Source: Emydura subglobosa (taxonomy: Eukaryota > Chordata > Testudines > Chelidae). From it: a stretch of DNA of 64,000 nt. This document shows, piece by piece, positions 35,578 to 46,772 of the stretch (positions are counted from its first letter, which is position 1; each line of letters starts with the position of its first letter). The stretch is taken from contig ML680053.1 of NCBI GenBank assembly GCA_007922225.1, positions 13,213,877-13,277,876 on the forward strand. Direction: 5' to 3'. Both the position numbers and the translations under genes were made by a program. The notes under the pieces were generated by a model. It worked only from the letters and a program-made list of their open reading frames with translations, had not been told where the DNA came from and ran no database searches.

Positions 35578-36314
35578 GAAAGAAATCAATTACTCCTGCA
35601 AAGAGAAAAAAATGAGTGATGGTGACTTTTTACATCACTTTCCTGCAATGCCAGCTCTGGGGTTTTTCCCCAAAGCACCAGCTCAAACTTTACAATACAG
35701 CTAACCACAAGTTGAAAAGCCACTGTTCACTGCTAAATACAACCTTTTTCAAACTCCTTAGACATAGTCTGCGGACCCCCAGTGAGTTTGCCAGTCTCTT
35801 CCCTCCTTCCTCCCACGGAGTAAACTGAGGCAACCTTTTTTTTTTTTTTTTTGCAGCTTCTAAATACTCCTCCCTCTTTCCAGGGAATGACTGCAGCTTT
35901 TCCCAGCAGCACCTTCTGTTGCCAATGTCCTGGATTATATAGGCCCCGCCTGTTCCTGAACAGGTGGGCCTTTGTCTAATTAGCTGCCCCCAGCCTAAAG
36001 CTTCCTTGTTTGTGGCCTAATTAGCTGATTGGGCCCACCTGGCCCAATTCAGCTTTTGCAGGTCCAGTGTGGGGAGCACACACCATCAGACCATCTGAGG
36101 AAGGAGCAATGAGTTTGTCACCACCATGTCTGATAAGCTACATTTATCTCCTTATCAGTAAACACCATAGCATCACCTTCATCATTGAAATAAAGACATA
36201 CCAGAACAGACACGTCTCATTTCGTTTTGGCAAGGTGATCAACAAACTACAGCTAGGCCCTTGGAGAGAGCTGTTTTTTTAAAAAGCAAAACACTATGAT
36301 GGCTCTATAAAGTT
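35578..36314. other. Inter-gene Polinton segment, content unclear
   Basis: No clear gene. A poly-T run (about 35838-35854) and 'aattagctg' repeated wording near 35978 and 36020 suggest a small insertion at about 35740-36065. From 36075 to 36290 a plus-strand frame exists that I cannot match to a Polinton family. Confidence 0.35.
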
Positions 36315-36619
36315 ATGGGGACCATTGTCCACAGAAATTATTACAAAGCGCAGACTGGATATGCCCTTCCTGGATATCATGGGACCCCCATGATGTACCG
36401 GGTGGCATGGGTGGAATGTTCCGTTGCCTCTTTTGAAAAGTCTTACCACTTTCGAAGCGGGAGCTAGAGATTATTAAACCCCACGTAAAAACTGCCGCTC
36501 AAAACATAGCAAGAGACACGGTAGGCCACGTCTCCCAAGCTTTTCTGGAGAAGGCGGGTAATACGGCAACACAGGAGGGGTCAGGACTGATGTATATAAA
36601 AAGAAGCAGACTTGAGTGA
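36315..36619 (+). pseudogene. Polinton small capsid/core-like protein, broken
   Basis: The frame starts with ATG at 36315 and reads GYALPGYHGTPMMYR. It shifts frame near 36400 into GGMGGMFRCLF, meets a stop, and continues through KTAAQNIARDTVGHVSQAFLEK to a terminator at 617-619 of that kilobase (36617-36619). The Gly/Met/Tyr-rich start and alanine-rich, basic helical remainder resemble the small virion-core (pX/pVI-like) proteins found next to capsid genes in Polintons and adintoviruses. Its position just before the capsid-like gene agrees. The role is inferred from resemblance and place, so moderate confidence. Confidence 0.55.
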
Positions 36620-36775
36620 AGGAGAAATGTGTCCTACTTGTGACACATGGATCCCTCAAAACCCTTTAAAAGAAGGGGTGAGGCATGCAGGGCAAGCCAT
36701 AAGAAAAAAAAAGACCAAAAGGAAGCCTGGGAGGAAGACGAGGCACTCTCCACTTGTTAAAAGAGATGTAGTTTA
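36620..36775 (+). other. Short basic frame between core-like and capsid-like genes
   Basis: A Lys/Arg-rich stretch (RKKKTKRKPGRKTRHS) is readable on the plus strand at about 36690-36760. It may be a small DNA-binding protein of the element or the tail of the preceding gene. Confidence 0.35.
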
Positions 36776-37336
36776 ATGAATATGGCTTTTGTTTACTGCG
36801 GTTCTGAAGAGTGCACTAAATCTGAAGTAGACTTGTTCCAAAGAGCCTCTATGCAGACCAGCATTGAGAAAAGCATCTACATTGAGGTATTGTCTCTATT
36901 GGTCATTATGGAGGCTGCCTCCCTTGACTTTTATGTAGCTGGGAATGGCATAGATTATATGGATTTAAACAACATGCTACTGTACCTTTGTTGCAAAATT
37001 GTAAAAGAAGACAGACCTGCACGCAGCAGGGGGACCAAGGAGGAGCTGGTGAATTACCCCATGGCTTCTATTTTCAGTCAGCTGGATGTCATGTTGGGAG
37101 ACCACCTCATAAGCCAAAGCAGCAACTGTTACCCTTACAGGGACTTTATTTACAGTGATGAAACCCTTGCCACACAGTTTTCCACCAGCCTGTTTTACAA
37201 AGACACTCCTGGACAACACAACGCTTTTCAGGAAGCAAAAAAAGGGGTGCTAGAGATGTTTCTTGATCAACCCTGGTGTCTGTTGTTGAGGCTTTCAGGC
37301 ATCCCAAAAGATCTCTGTTGGCCACATTGCCCATGA
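36776..37336 (+). pseudogene. Polinton capsid-like protein (major capsid N-terminal part), truncated
   Basis: The 186-codon frame contains SIEKSIYIEV, DFYVAGNGIDYMDLNN, LVNYPMASIFSQLDVMLGD and LISQSSNCYPYRDFIYSDETLATQFS. This is the front of the conserved capsid protein family of animal Polintons, often listed in databases as F54H12.2-like. I take it as the double jelly-roll major capsid protein, which forms the hexon-like shell. A full protein would be about two to three times longer; after the FYKDTPGQHNAF stretch similarity ends. It is therefore truncated or deleted, with no convincing continuation before the minus-strand gene at 37438. If not the major capsid, it is another virion protein of the same element. 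Confidence 0.65.
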
Positions 37337-37437
37337 CAGAAGATGGTACATTCAGCTCTGCCATGACATTCATAAACGTGTCCCAACCTTTATATGTGCA
37401 TCTGCTAGGAATGAAATGTGTATGGTGGAAACCTTGT

Positions 37438-37895
37438 CTAAGATGAGCATGTTAGAATCATTAACAACCGAGCCTTTGTACGCAAAACCCCTTTGTTGTT
37501 CCATGAAGAAAGGCTTTTATCCTGGCCCAGTTTATTTAGCAATACTACTGCATTTTTCTTATAATGGCTATTCACGTTATCCAACACCTCCTGAGCAATA
37601 GAATCAGAATTCTTTGGTGTTTCTGGGGGCTTGGAAGTCACACTGTTCTTGTTCTGATAGGAATTTACTTTCCCTTTGTCTGCATTGGTGTGCCTCATGT
37701 ACATCAGGTATCTTTGAAGCACAGCCATGTAAACTTTAGCCTTTTTCATATTCAGCTAAATCAGTCTTTTGAAGAACAACCTTAATTTCAGCGTCCAGTA
37801 AGCGAGTTGCTTTGGTTCTGATGTTTTCCTCCACTGGATGCGAAACCCTTAATTGCTCCAACTGGTGGCTAAGCATCAGGTACATTTCTCCTAGT
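37438..37895 (-). pseudogene. Conserved Polinton hypothetical protein, frameshifted
   Basis: The minus-strand frame 37438-37749 has KVYMAVLQRYLMYM, a polar linker, then SIAQEVLDNVNSHYKKNAVVLLNKL and SWNNKGVL. A second frame just upstream (about 37750-37895) reads LRVSHPVEENIRTKATRLLD and would join it if one frameshift were absent. The first part looks helical or coiled-coil. The 'V..HYK..A..LL..L....SWN.KG' region resembles a protein often found beside the packaging ATPase in animal Polintons. Function unknown. Confidence 0.5.
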
Positions 37896-38274
37896 ACTGA
37901 TTAGTTAAAAGCCCCATTATAAGAAGGATAGCAAAATTAACAGAGATCTGATAAACCCCCTGGACTGCTTCCCCAGCAGCTTCTTTCTTTTAAGTGAGAC
38001 CCTTTCATTACAATGAGTTTTTATAAATTTGCATCTTTTTTCAGCACACGCAGATGATTCAGTCTCAAAGATACATTTCCTTTTAAGTTACAGGATGCTT
38101 ATTTCTGAGATGGCCACTACTGAATCATCAGATGCTGAACGTAGTTTAGCCTTCCTTTGCTGTGGGGTGGATTTGCTATGTAATTTTAAAAGGGTCAATC
38201 TTCTCTTCACACAGCTGGACATTGTTTCAGTCAGCAGTCTCCACTTTAAAAAAGGGTCTGTCTGTAATTCATCT

Positions 38275-38928
38275 CTTTTTATACCTGGCTGTTGTTCTTT
38301 TCAAAGTATGAACCGCTGGCCAGTCTTGAGGGAAAAGTTCAGTTCTTACTCTATATGCCTCTAGTATAGAGAGCATTTAAACCCACCACAAGATACTCAT
38401 AAGTTCTTTCGATAGCTTCCTCAAAATCTTCTAAAAAGAACTGTGCCTTTCTGGTGTATATGTGCCAAGCAAGCGTAGTGATTTGTCATTTATCCTGGGG
38501 TTTTTTAAACAGAACCATGTACTTTGTGCTTAGGTTAATTGTGCGACTCCTTTTCCCCTGACAAAACACATTCTGAACTAGATACATAATGCTCAAGTTC
38601 CTGTGATGCACATACTTGGCACAGGCTTTATCAATTTCAGCTCTTTCACAAGCAGAGGCCATCAAACCATCTACAATAATCATATTTACTTTACTGGAGG
38701 GAAGCAAATGGTCATCATTAAAAGCATCAGGCAACCCGTCCACAAAACTGATAAAAGGGTATTTACAAATCAGTTCGTTATACAGAGGTTGCCAGCAAGT
38801 GTAACAACATTCTCAGGCATACCAGACAACATTGGTTCAGTGTTATCCAACATTTGTATTAAATAACTTTTCCCACAGTTGCTGGGCCCTGTGAGAATTA
38901 CAGAAAAGAGGTGTTTCCACTACGTATA
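38275..38928 (-). pseudogene. Polinton FtsK/HerA (A32-like) genome-packaging ATPase, broken
   Basis: These ATPases pump element DNA into the capsid. Walker A is GPSNCGKS (38866-38889), preceded by FSVILT. Walker B lies in VNMIIVDGLM (about 38660-38689), where the second acidic residue is replaced by Gly. Further on is HHRNLSIMYLVQNVF, the arginine/sensor region, then STKYMVLFKKPQDK and a C-terminal QFFLEDFEEAIERTYEYLVV. There is a stop and frame change between Walker A and Walker B and more stops after PQDK. The LTR at 38929-40122 removes the N-terminus from the rest. It lies immediately downstream of the polymerase gene on the same strand. Confidence 0.85.
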
Positions 38929-40122
38929 AGTGACCAAATGAACCCCTACACTCTATTGTAATAGTTCACACCCTACACACTATTGTAATAATCTGTGCAG
39001 AAGATATGCTTTGTGAGGTATCATTTGAAAACTAATAGCTCATGGTCATTAACATCATGATGAAATGTGGGTAACAACATTGTAGGTGAAGTTATAAACA
39101 TAAACTGAAATTAGGTCTGAAATGTGTTTACCAGACAAGTCTGAGTAAACCAGTTTCTCAAAGACAATGGACAAGCTGATGTCTCTAGCCAGGTGTCATC
39201 ACAGTTGATGGATAATCACCTATCAAGTGGCATTCTTTGGCAAGGAAAGGAGGCAGGAACAAACAGCTCTGTACCTTAGCAAACAGCATGAAACCTCTTT
39301 GATCAAGAGACTCCAACCTCACAGCAGGAATGAACTTTATCTAGGGATAACCCTCAGGAAAATGCATTTCAAAGGGGGACTGGACTATAAAGTGAAGGGC
39401 AAAAATACCCCAAGGTATTGCTTCCGATCTCTCTCTCTTTCACCAAAGAAAACAACAGAAACAGCCTTTGGACTTTGAGAGCAGATCCTGCCTGAGAATT
39501 TGGTCAGCAATGTTACTGGGAACATGTGGTAAGGTATTTTACCTTGAACCAAGTCTAGTTCATTAAGTCTTATTACTAGGAAGCGTTTTGTCTTTATTTT
39601 TCTTGTGACCATTTCTAACTTTAATGCCTTATACTTTTGTACTCACTTAAAACCTCTCTCTTGTAGTTAATAAACTTGGTTTATTCTTTAATCAAAACTA
39701 ATCCAGTGTTATGTTTAAACTGAATTGTGTGGGTAACTCCATTTAAAGAAGCAAATTGTTGGATATTGATCTTAGAAGGGCAATGAACCTAAAATATCTG
39801 AAATGTTCAGGAGAGGCCTGAACAATGCAGAGCACACATTTTGGGTTAAAAGTTGGGACTGAGTGTGTGTTGGGGGCCACCCTGAAAGTAGTAACCAAGA
39901 CTGGTGGAAACAAGAGTGTGACTGGTGTGCTGCTGACAGGCTGCTGGGGTCAGAGTTGCTGGCTATACGCAGATACTGAGGCTGTTCCTTGCATGCTGGC
40001 AGGCTGATTGTGAGAGACCCAAGTTGTAAGCTGCAACAGCAAAGCATTGTGAGTCACCCAAGGTTGCAGGATAGGGCTGACACAGCCCCTCACTGGTCTG
40101 GACTGGACCCCAGAATGTCATA
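38929..40122 (+). mobile_element. Solo ERV LTR, family B, near-perfect 5-bp duplication, inside the Polinton
   Basis: It aligns from start to end with the family-B LTR at 33628-34722. Ends are AGTGACC (first base changed) and TGTCATA. The flanks GTATA (38924-38928) and GTATC (40123-40127) differ at one base. AATAAA lies near 39669. It separates the packaging ATPase from the polymerase gene end. The orientation is the same as the copy at 33628. Confidence 0.85.
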
Positions 40123-40132
40123 GTATCAATTT

Positions 40133-43100
40133 TCAAAAGCCATGTTGCAAGGTTTTAAACCTGTCTGTGATAACCCTTTTGTTGTAAATGACATCTTGCA
40201 TTTTCCTAAGAGTTTTTGTCTCTGTGTGCCACTGAATTGTGTTCCTTATGCTAAAGGACTGCTGCACCTCTATCTTTTTTGAGGTATTCTCCTGTGGGTC
40301 TACTCTATAGTCCAGAATTAGATCTTTCAAACTGTCAGAGTTGATCTTTTCACAGTTTGCTACATTCAAGATAATCCCTTTGACTTTCATGATGGCCTTT
40401 CCTTCCAGCAGCTTTTATCCCTACATTTTTGGACCTGTTGACACAAACTCCATGATGTGTTGATCTGGAGGGATATTGCTTAGGGATTCCAGTCACCCTT
40501 CCTTTTCACAGATCTCACCCAGTTTGTGTCGTGGTACGGGTCCACTCTTGCAACCGGCCTAATAGGTTGTGTCATTTTAAGCAGATATAAGTAGTAGTGA
40601 AACAAGTTATGAAGAGGTTCATATTGCCAGAGACCATGAAGCAGCCTTTTGCTTGCTTCCAAGACATGCAAGCTACAGGATGAAACCTTATAATTCGGGG
40701 AAATTAGGTATTCAAAGAATTCATCAGGGTTTCTCATGATGCTGGTGTTGGGTGGATTTGTTCTTTTTTTGTTTTTTCAAAATGCCAGATTTCGTAGATT
40801 TTCATCACCATGTACCCTTCACTATGGCCACATTCAATTTCACTGTGCACCAAGTCCCCAGGATGGCCCTGTGAGGAACTTTTTGCAGTTCCAAAATAAT
40901 CTGTGAAAGATACAAATTTGTCATGCATGATATTGTGGTGTCTGGTAGGGTATTCTTTGATTTTATTTACAAAAGGGTACAGGTTGATAAAATTGTTATA
41001 GTAGACTTCTTCACCAGAGTTAGATTTGTAATACAGACAAATAGCATTAGTACTCCTTGCAAGAAAAGCATCCCAGGGCACCCGAGACTGAAGCAGTTGA
41101 GCTTTGTTTAAGAAACCTGCAAGCTGTCTACCTGTTTCTATCATCACCTCTCACTTGAGCTCCCAAGGAGTCCTGATAATCAGTGTTGAGTTGTGTCTTA
41201 TAATAAAAAAAGCTAAAAGTTGTCCTCAACATAGGCTTCTATGCTTTTTCGCAATAGCAGGTGACACAGCCAGGGGAAAAAACCTGTTAAATTCAAAGAC
41301 CATGTGTTTCCCGTCAATGACAGCATAACGGTTTAGAAAGTAGGGTTCTATGTGTAATTCCCCACCCTGTAATACATGCCATATCTGTGTATTTTCTTTG
41401 TGAGAGATATACAAAAGCCATTGAATAGCTGAGGTCGAATAGCTCTTTTTCTGTCTGTAATAGTTGTCTGGAGGGAGAAGTGCTATGGTGTGGGACTGTT
41501 AAAACATAAACCTGTATATAGCCATGCAGAGAGATGCCAGTGTTATGTACTGGAATGGATCCATAAACAATTTTATTTCTATGAATTCATCAGGATCTTG
41601 CTCTATAATATCTCCCATCTCTGTCATTTTCATGATCTCTTCTCTTTACAGAAAACAGGCCATCTCAAAATTTTGACATCCTGCTGACAATAGTACACAA
41701 GCTTTTTCTGCAAGTCAAATGTCTTATATTGGTTGTCCCGATATCTGTTTCAAAATTCTGCTTTCTTCCCAGCCATCTTGCTGTCAACGCCATAATGCTC
41801 CACCTTGGCATAGGTCCCACGTAATTTGATTTTTAAAGTGTTAAAAAACTGTGGGAAATACCCTTTACAACCTTTAAACCTCATTGCCTGTGGGAACTTG
41901 CTAAGCATCATAGGCTATAAGTTTTTAGAGTCTATAAAACAAATGCCCAAGGCCTTAACTTTCATGTACATTAGTTTACTACCCTGAGTTATCAGTTGTA
42001 TGCACACCTTTTCCTTCACTAACTATCTAACAATGACGTATGCATCATAACCTTTGGGATTATACACTGTGAATGTGTAGTCCTGGAGCTTTTTGCCAAT
42101 AAAGGTCTTAACAAAGATAGAAAGACACTCATCACCCTTAAGTTCTGAGCATTTTTCTGGCTTTAAGGACATAGCAAAAATGTAATTAGGCACATGCAAT
42201 TCTGTTTCCTGCATGCATTCAAAATCATAAAAAATATATTTTTCTGATGATTCGCTCTTTCTAATGTTGTCCATAAAACACAGGTGACTGTCTACATCAC
42301 CGGAGATCAAGCCCTGACATTGCTAACAGCACCTTCCTTTGCATTTGTGCCCCTTATCCACAGAAGACTGACACTTCTCACATAAAGTTTTACACAGACA
42401 TTTAACTTGCCAAGTCTTTGGACCTACAATACAGTCTACAGCCAGGGCATCTCAGCTGCACACCCATATTGTCTGCACACGTGGTGCTCAAGCAGAGGTA
42501 GCACCATTACTTGCAAGAGTGATTGTGACTGTACAATGTGTGGCAAAACTCATAATAATTTCTCATACCTAATAACTTTTTCACATCCAGAACCGCATCC
42601 CGTCTCTGCATAAAGCACCACCCGTATGTTGACTTGTAGTTGCTGCTCAAACTCTGCTATGTCACTGAGCATAATCTCTTTTTGATCAGACCATCCCAAT
42701 TTCTCAAGCCGCTTTCTCATGCCATCTAACAGTTCTGCATTTGTAGGTTTATTGTTGGACATGATGGCCAAGAGGCCACCCACAAAACACAGATTAGTAC
42801 CAGTGTAAGTCAGATCTACTAAATACTGTCTCTTTTAATGGACAATTAGACTTTTGAGGATACGATTTAAAACTCTATGGCCACTCCTACCCTCGTTTTT
42901 TACAGTTGTCAAAATGAGGTGTGATGTCCCATCAACATGTATTCTCTATTTTTCTGTGGCAGTTTAGCAACTTGGTTTAAGTAATCCTCAGCGCACAGGT
43001 CATCCCTAGTTCTACTTATTGAAAACAAAGGATTGCCTAAATTATGGATCTCTAAAGGTAACTTAACAAAATCATCTGAGACTAGCCTACTGTTATCATC

Positions 43101-43496
43101 ATCAAGAACTAACTGTACACCCCTGTGTATGGCTTCCACAACCTGCCAGCTTGAATTTATTCACTCAAGATTGAAAAAGCAAAATTTCTCACAATACACA
43201 GCACCCCTAAATCTATGTAATGTCTGTTGCCAGCTTCTCACTTGCTCCATATACATATCTGTTTGGGGGTCAGCATCTGTATTTCTAGGGTGTTTGGGGT
43301 TTCTTCTACAGAATCATGAGGCATGTCTTCTACATCAGACACTATCTGAGAATCAGTGGCCCCTTGGAGGCTGTAAGGATATTCAGGAATAGATGTCTAC
43401 AGTGCCTTCTGGGGAATCTTCTAAATCAAATTCTGTGAGAGTCACCACTGCCCCTCGGAGCCCAGAGCTTGATCCAGCCCCCTCATTCTCAGACAT
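40133..43496 (-). pseudogene. Polinton protein-primed DNA polymerase B (pPolB), broken
   Basis: This polymerase copies element DNA from a protein-primed end. Minus-strand fragments run in family order from an ATG at 43496 (MSENEGAGSSSG). The N-terminal region lies at 42550-43140. The exonuclease Exo I region YIFYDFECMQ is near 42240, with NPKGYDAYVIVR near 42035. A GGELHIEPYF and VIDGKHMVFEF segment lies at 41226-41414. The palm region has NNFINLYPFVNK near 41000, and a HDTNW segment lies near 40540. The thumb-side EFVSTGPK is near 40440 and the C-terminus NKRVITDRFKT near 40160. At motif A the usual Asp reads Asn, and the DTD metal site reads DTN. About 1,120 codons, the usual size, with many stops and frameshifts. 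Confidence 0.88.
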
Positions 43497-43732
43497 GACC
43501 GTTCGAGAGCCTCCTAGAGGGCATTTCTTTTTGTTTCTTTTTCTCTTCATCATCTCTTTAGACTTTTAAATTTTTTTTTACAATGACCCTGGCCCTTAAC
43601 TTTCTGGCAAGTGTCCCGTTGTCCCCCATAACTTGTAGATACAAACACAGACCCCTACTTTGTTTTACCTCAGCTGATGTAGACTTTGAGAATGCTGCCT
43701 TTACCCATGCCCTTTTCCATGTCTAGTCATGG

Positions 43733-44394
43733 CCGCTGAAAACTTGAACCACCTTCTGGAAAACCAAAGTATCTTTCAAAGTCATCCACAAGAGCTTTTG
43801 CATTTTTGATGTAGTTTCCAGTCATCCTTTCTTTTAGATCCCCTGAGGTTACACTAGTTTTCTGAACAAAGCGTCATGTTTTTCCCAATTCCTTCTAGAA
43901 TACTGAAATGCCGTGCCTAGCTTCCTTAGGTAAGAGAATAGTTCATAACAATTTTCAGATACTTCATAAAGAGATACTCCTGCATCACATGAGCTTTCAG
44001 TCCTTGTTTTTTTATTCACAGCCTCTAAAGCACATGCTTCAGGTTTGTGAATCTTTGTGTTTTCACTCACAGATTTCTCAGGGCTCAGTGTGATGTTAAC
44101 CACTGAAGAACTGGAGGTGCATTTGCTTTGTTGCTTTTCACTAGGGTCTTTTGTTTTGTCTTTTGCCTTGGTATATCTAAGCTTCGGACTGTCCTGATGC
44201 TTTGTCTGTGCTCTTGTGCTGTTTTGTGTGAGGGTTATCATCAAAGATCTCAGAGCAGATTCCAAGTTCTTTGTTGGTTCTGTTGGCAGGGTCTCTGTAA
44301 CTTTGAGACTCAGGAGAATTGCACAGGCTTGATTAGGAAAACAGAGATTTTCCAATTTAGCATCAAATAAACATTTTACAAAATTCACGAACAT
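43733..44394 (-). pseudogene. Polinton hypothetical protein upstream of pPolB
   Basis: The 181-codon minus-strand frame 43849-44394 begins MFVNFVKCLFDAKLENLC. It has a long Lys/Ser/Thr-rich low-complexity middle and ends with ELFSYLRKLGTAFQYSRRNWEKHDALFRKL. Continuing past one break to 43733 gives SVTSGDLKERMTGNYIKNAKALVDDFE. I do not recognise a family. A structured N-terminus, disordered linker and helical C-terminus are visible. Its place just before the polymerase on the same strand suggests an element-specific accessory or terminal-protein-like role, but that is a guess. A short basic frame (43500-43720) lies between it and pPolB. Confidence 0.5.
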
Positions 44395-45844
44395 GTTAAA
44401 AATCTTAACTCTATAATCTCTTTCTCACCAAAACCCTTCCACACCTATTTGCTTGCTTAAAAAGAAAACTGCTAAAACACCAAAAAAACAGGCAAAATAT
44501 ATTTACCTGGGTTCAACCTTTCGTCAGCTGTGGACACTGGAGAATTTTCCTGTTGTCTCTTTCTTTTTCCTTTTGAGTTTGTTTACATCATGGTTAAAGG
44601 GTCTTGCTCATTCTGACTGTATCGGGGAAAGGGGAGAGCTTATTACAAAACATATGAAACAGTCTTGAAAAATTTAAAAATAAAATATTGATTAGGTAGT
44701 TTTTCTTCTATTTAAAAGTCACATAAAAGTCATTGCTTTACAATATCCATTTCAGGCTGTACAACAAATATCTTCACCCAACACTACCCTCATAGGTTTT
44801 GGTTTCTTTCTACCACTAGTGTTTCTTCAGAGTAGACTGACATTTTTAATATTTTCAAATTTTAATGATTTTGAGTTGCTAGAAAGACTAGCCCATAGTG
44901 TTCTACAGACTCCTGAGGTTTTACTTAAACTGATTAACAGCATTCTACAAACTCCTGAGATTTAATTTAATTAATATTAATCAGAGATTGCCTCCCCCCT
45001 TTCTGTGGGTGAACACCCATCAAACCTAATTACTGATAAATTTTCCAACTCCCAACAGAGTGTAATACCTTTAACGCTATTAAAGGTGTGTGATTACATC
45101 TGAAGGCAATAGTTTCACACAACCCCATTTTTTCAATAGATTGTCGTTAAACCAATATAGTTCAAAGGGGTTGAGTTAGCACTATTGTGCTAAAGCATCC
45201 ATGTTTTATGCAAACTGTAGGAGCTTTTTGCTTTATTTTAAACACATGGGATTTTTATTTTCCCTAGATTCTACTATATGTGTTTCAGCTTTATGCTGTA
45301 AATAGATCTCTTTTCTTAAATACACAATAGCTGAGATCTCAGAGATTATTTTTATTTAAAAGACATACAGCCCTTGAAAACAAACCAAGATGCCCCACTA
45401 AAACTTTCATCTTGTTTAAGGACTACACAGACCTTGTAACAGAAACACAGATAGTCACAAAGACCTTTTCAATAGATATTTTTATTGACAGATAACAAGT
45501 TTTATTATATTTTGTGTCATGTTTGTCCCCTCACCATTCTCTATTTTAATCCTTTTAGATTTCTTAACAAACAGTCTTTTTTTCTGAACATGGTGTGTCT
45601 TTGTGTGAACCAGTCAGTCAATCTAATGCACTAAGTGGGTATCTTTCAATTTAATAATTTTATTTAAAAGACTGTTGGGGTCTTGAGTGCTTTGCACAGC
45701 ATTACCAAGGTCACCTCTTGTGTTAAATTTTCTTGGATTAAGCACAGACATTGCATAGTATAGTCTATGGCAATAACTGTGTTTAATAAGCTTTCCAAAC
45801 TACTCAAGATACTTAAATCCAAAGTAGACTGAGAGGAGTTACAA
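44395..45844. other. AT-rich Polinton flank, nothing recognised
   Basis: No supported gene. Near 44885-44965 there is a short direct repeat ('gtgttctacagactcctgag' and 'cattctacaaactcctgag'). Confidence 0.5.
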
Positions 45845-46772
45845 AGGGATCTCACAAAACTGGGTGACTGGGCAAGAAAATGGCAGATGAAGCTCTAAGT
45901 TGATAAATGCAAAGTAATGAATACTGGAAAACGTAATCCCAACTATACATACTGAATGATGGGGTCTAAATTTGCTGTTACCATTCAAGAAAGAGATCTT
46001 GGAGCCATTGTGGCTAGTTCTCTAAAAACATCTGGTCAATGTGCAGTGGCAGTCAATAAAACCAACAGAATGTTGGGAATCATTAGGAAAGGGATAGATA
46101 ATAAGATAGAAAATATTGCATTGCCTCTTTATAAATCCATGGCACGCCCACATCTTGAATACTGCATGCAGATCTGGTCGCCCCATCTCAAAAACATATA
46201 TTGGAATTGGAAAAGTTACAGAAAATCATTAGGGGTATGGAAAATCTTCCATATGAGGAGAGATTAATAAAATGGGACTTTTCAGTTTGGAAAAGAGGCA
46301 ACAAAGGGGGGATATGATAGAGGTCTGTAAAACCATGACTGGTGTGCAGAAAGTAAATAAGGAAGTGTTATTTACTCCTTCTCATAACAGAAAGACTAGG
46401 GGTCACCAAATGAAACGAATAGGCAGCAGGTTTAAAATGAACAAAAGGAAGTATTTCTTCATACAATGCACAGTCAACCTGTGGAACTCCTTGCCAGAGG
46501 ATGATGTGAAGGCCAAGACTATAACAGGGTTCAAAAAAGAACTAGATAAGTTCATGGAGGATAGGTCCATCAATGGCTATTAGCCAGGATAGGCAGGGAT
46601 TGCTGTTTGCTAGGGTAGGCTGGGAATGGCCAATGGGATGGATTACTTGATGATTACCTGTTCTTTTCATTCCCTCAGAAGCCCCTGGAATTGGTCTCTG
46701 TCAGAGGACAGGATACTGGGCTAGATGGACCATTGGTCTGCCCCAGTATGGCTGTTCTGATGTTCTCATGTT
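45845..46772 (+). mobile_element. CR1 LINE 3' part inserted in the Polinton region
   Basis: Plus-strand frames give QERDLGAIVASSLKTSGQC, NRMLGIIRKGID, ARPHLEYCMQIWSPHLKN (about 45956-46200), then [19 protein letters not shown] (46272 on) and the end [17 protein letters not shown]. The 3' UTR ends GTTCTCATGTTC near 46772. It is 5'-truncated. It shares its tail with the copies at 1489 and 63197. Confidence 0.9.

Noticed and set aside
35616..35828. 70-codon plus-strand frame between integrase and core-like gene
   Set aside because: No similarity to Polinton protease or capsid proteins that I can see, and it overlaps a likely small insertion.
37416..37785. Plus-strand continuation of the capsid-like gene
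   Set aside because: No capsid similarity was seen in any plus-strand frame past about 37336; the opposite strand carries the coherent conserved reading.
38029..38364. 111-codon plus-strand frame in the Polinton
   Set aside because: It is antisense to the packaging ATPase tail and downstream minus-strand sequence; the minus strand carries the conserved motifs.
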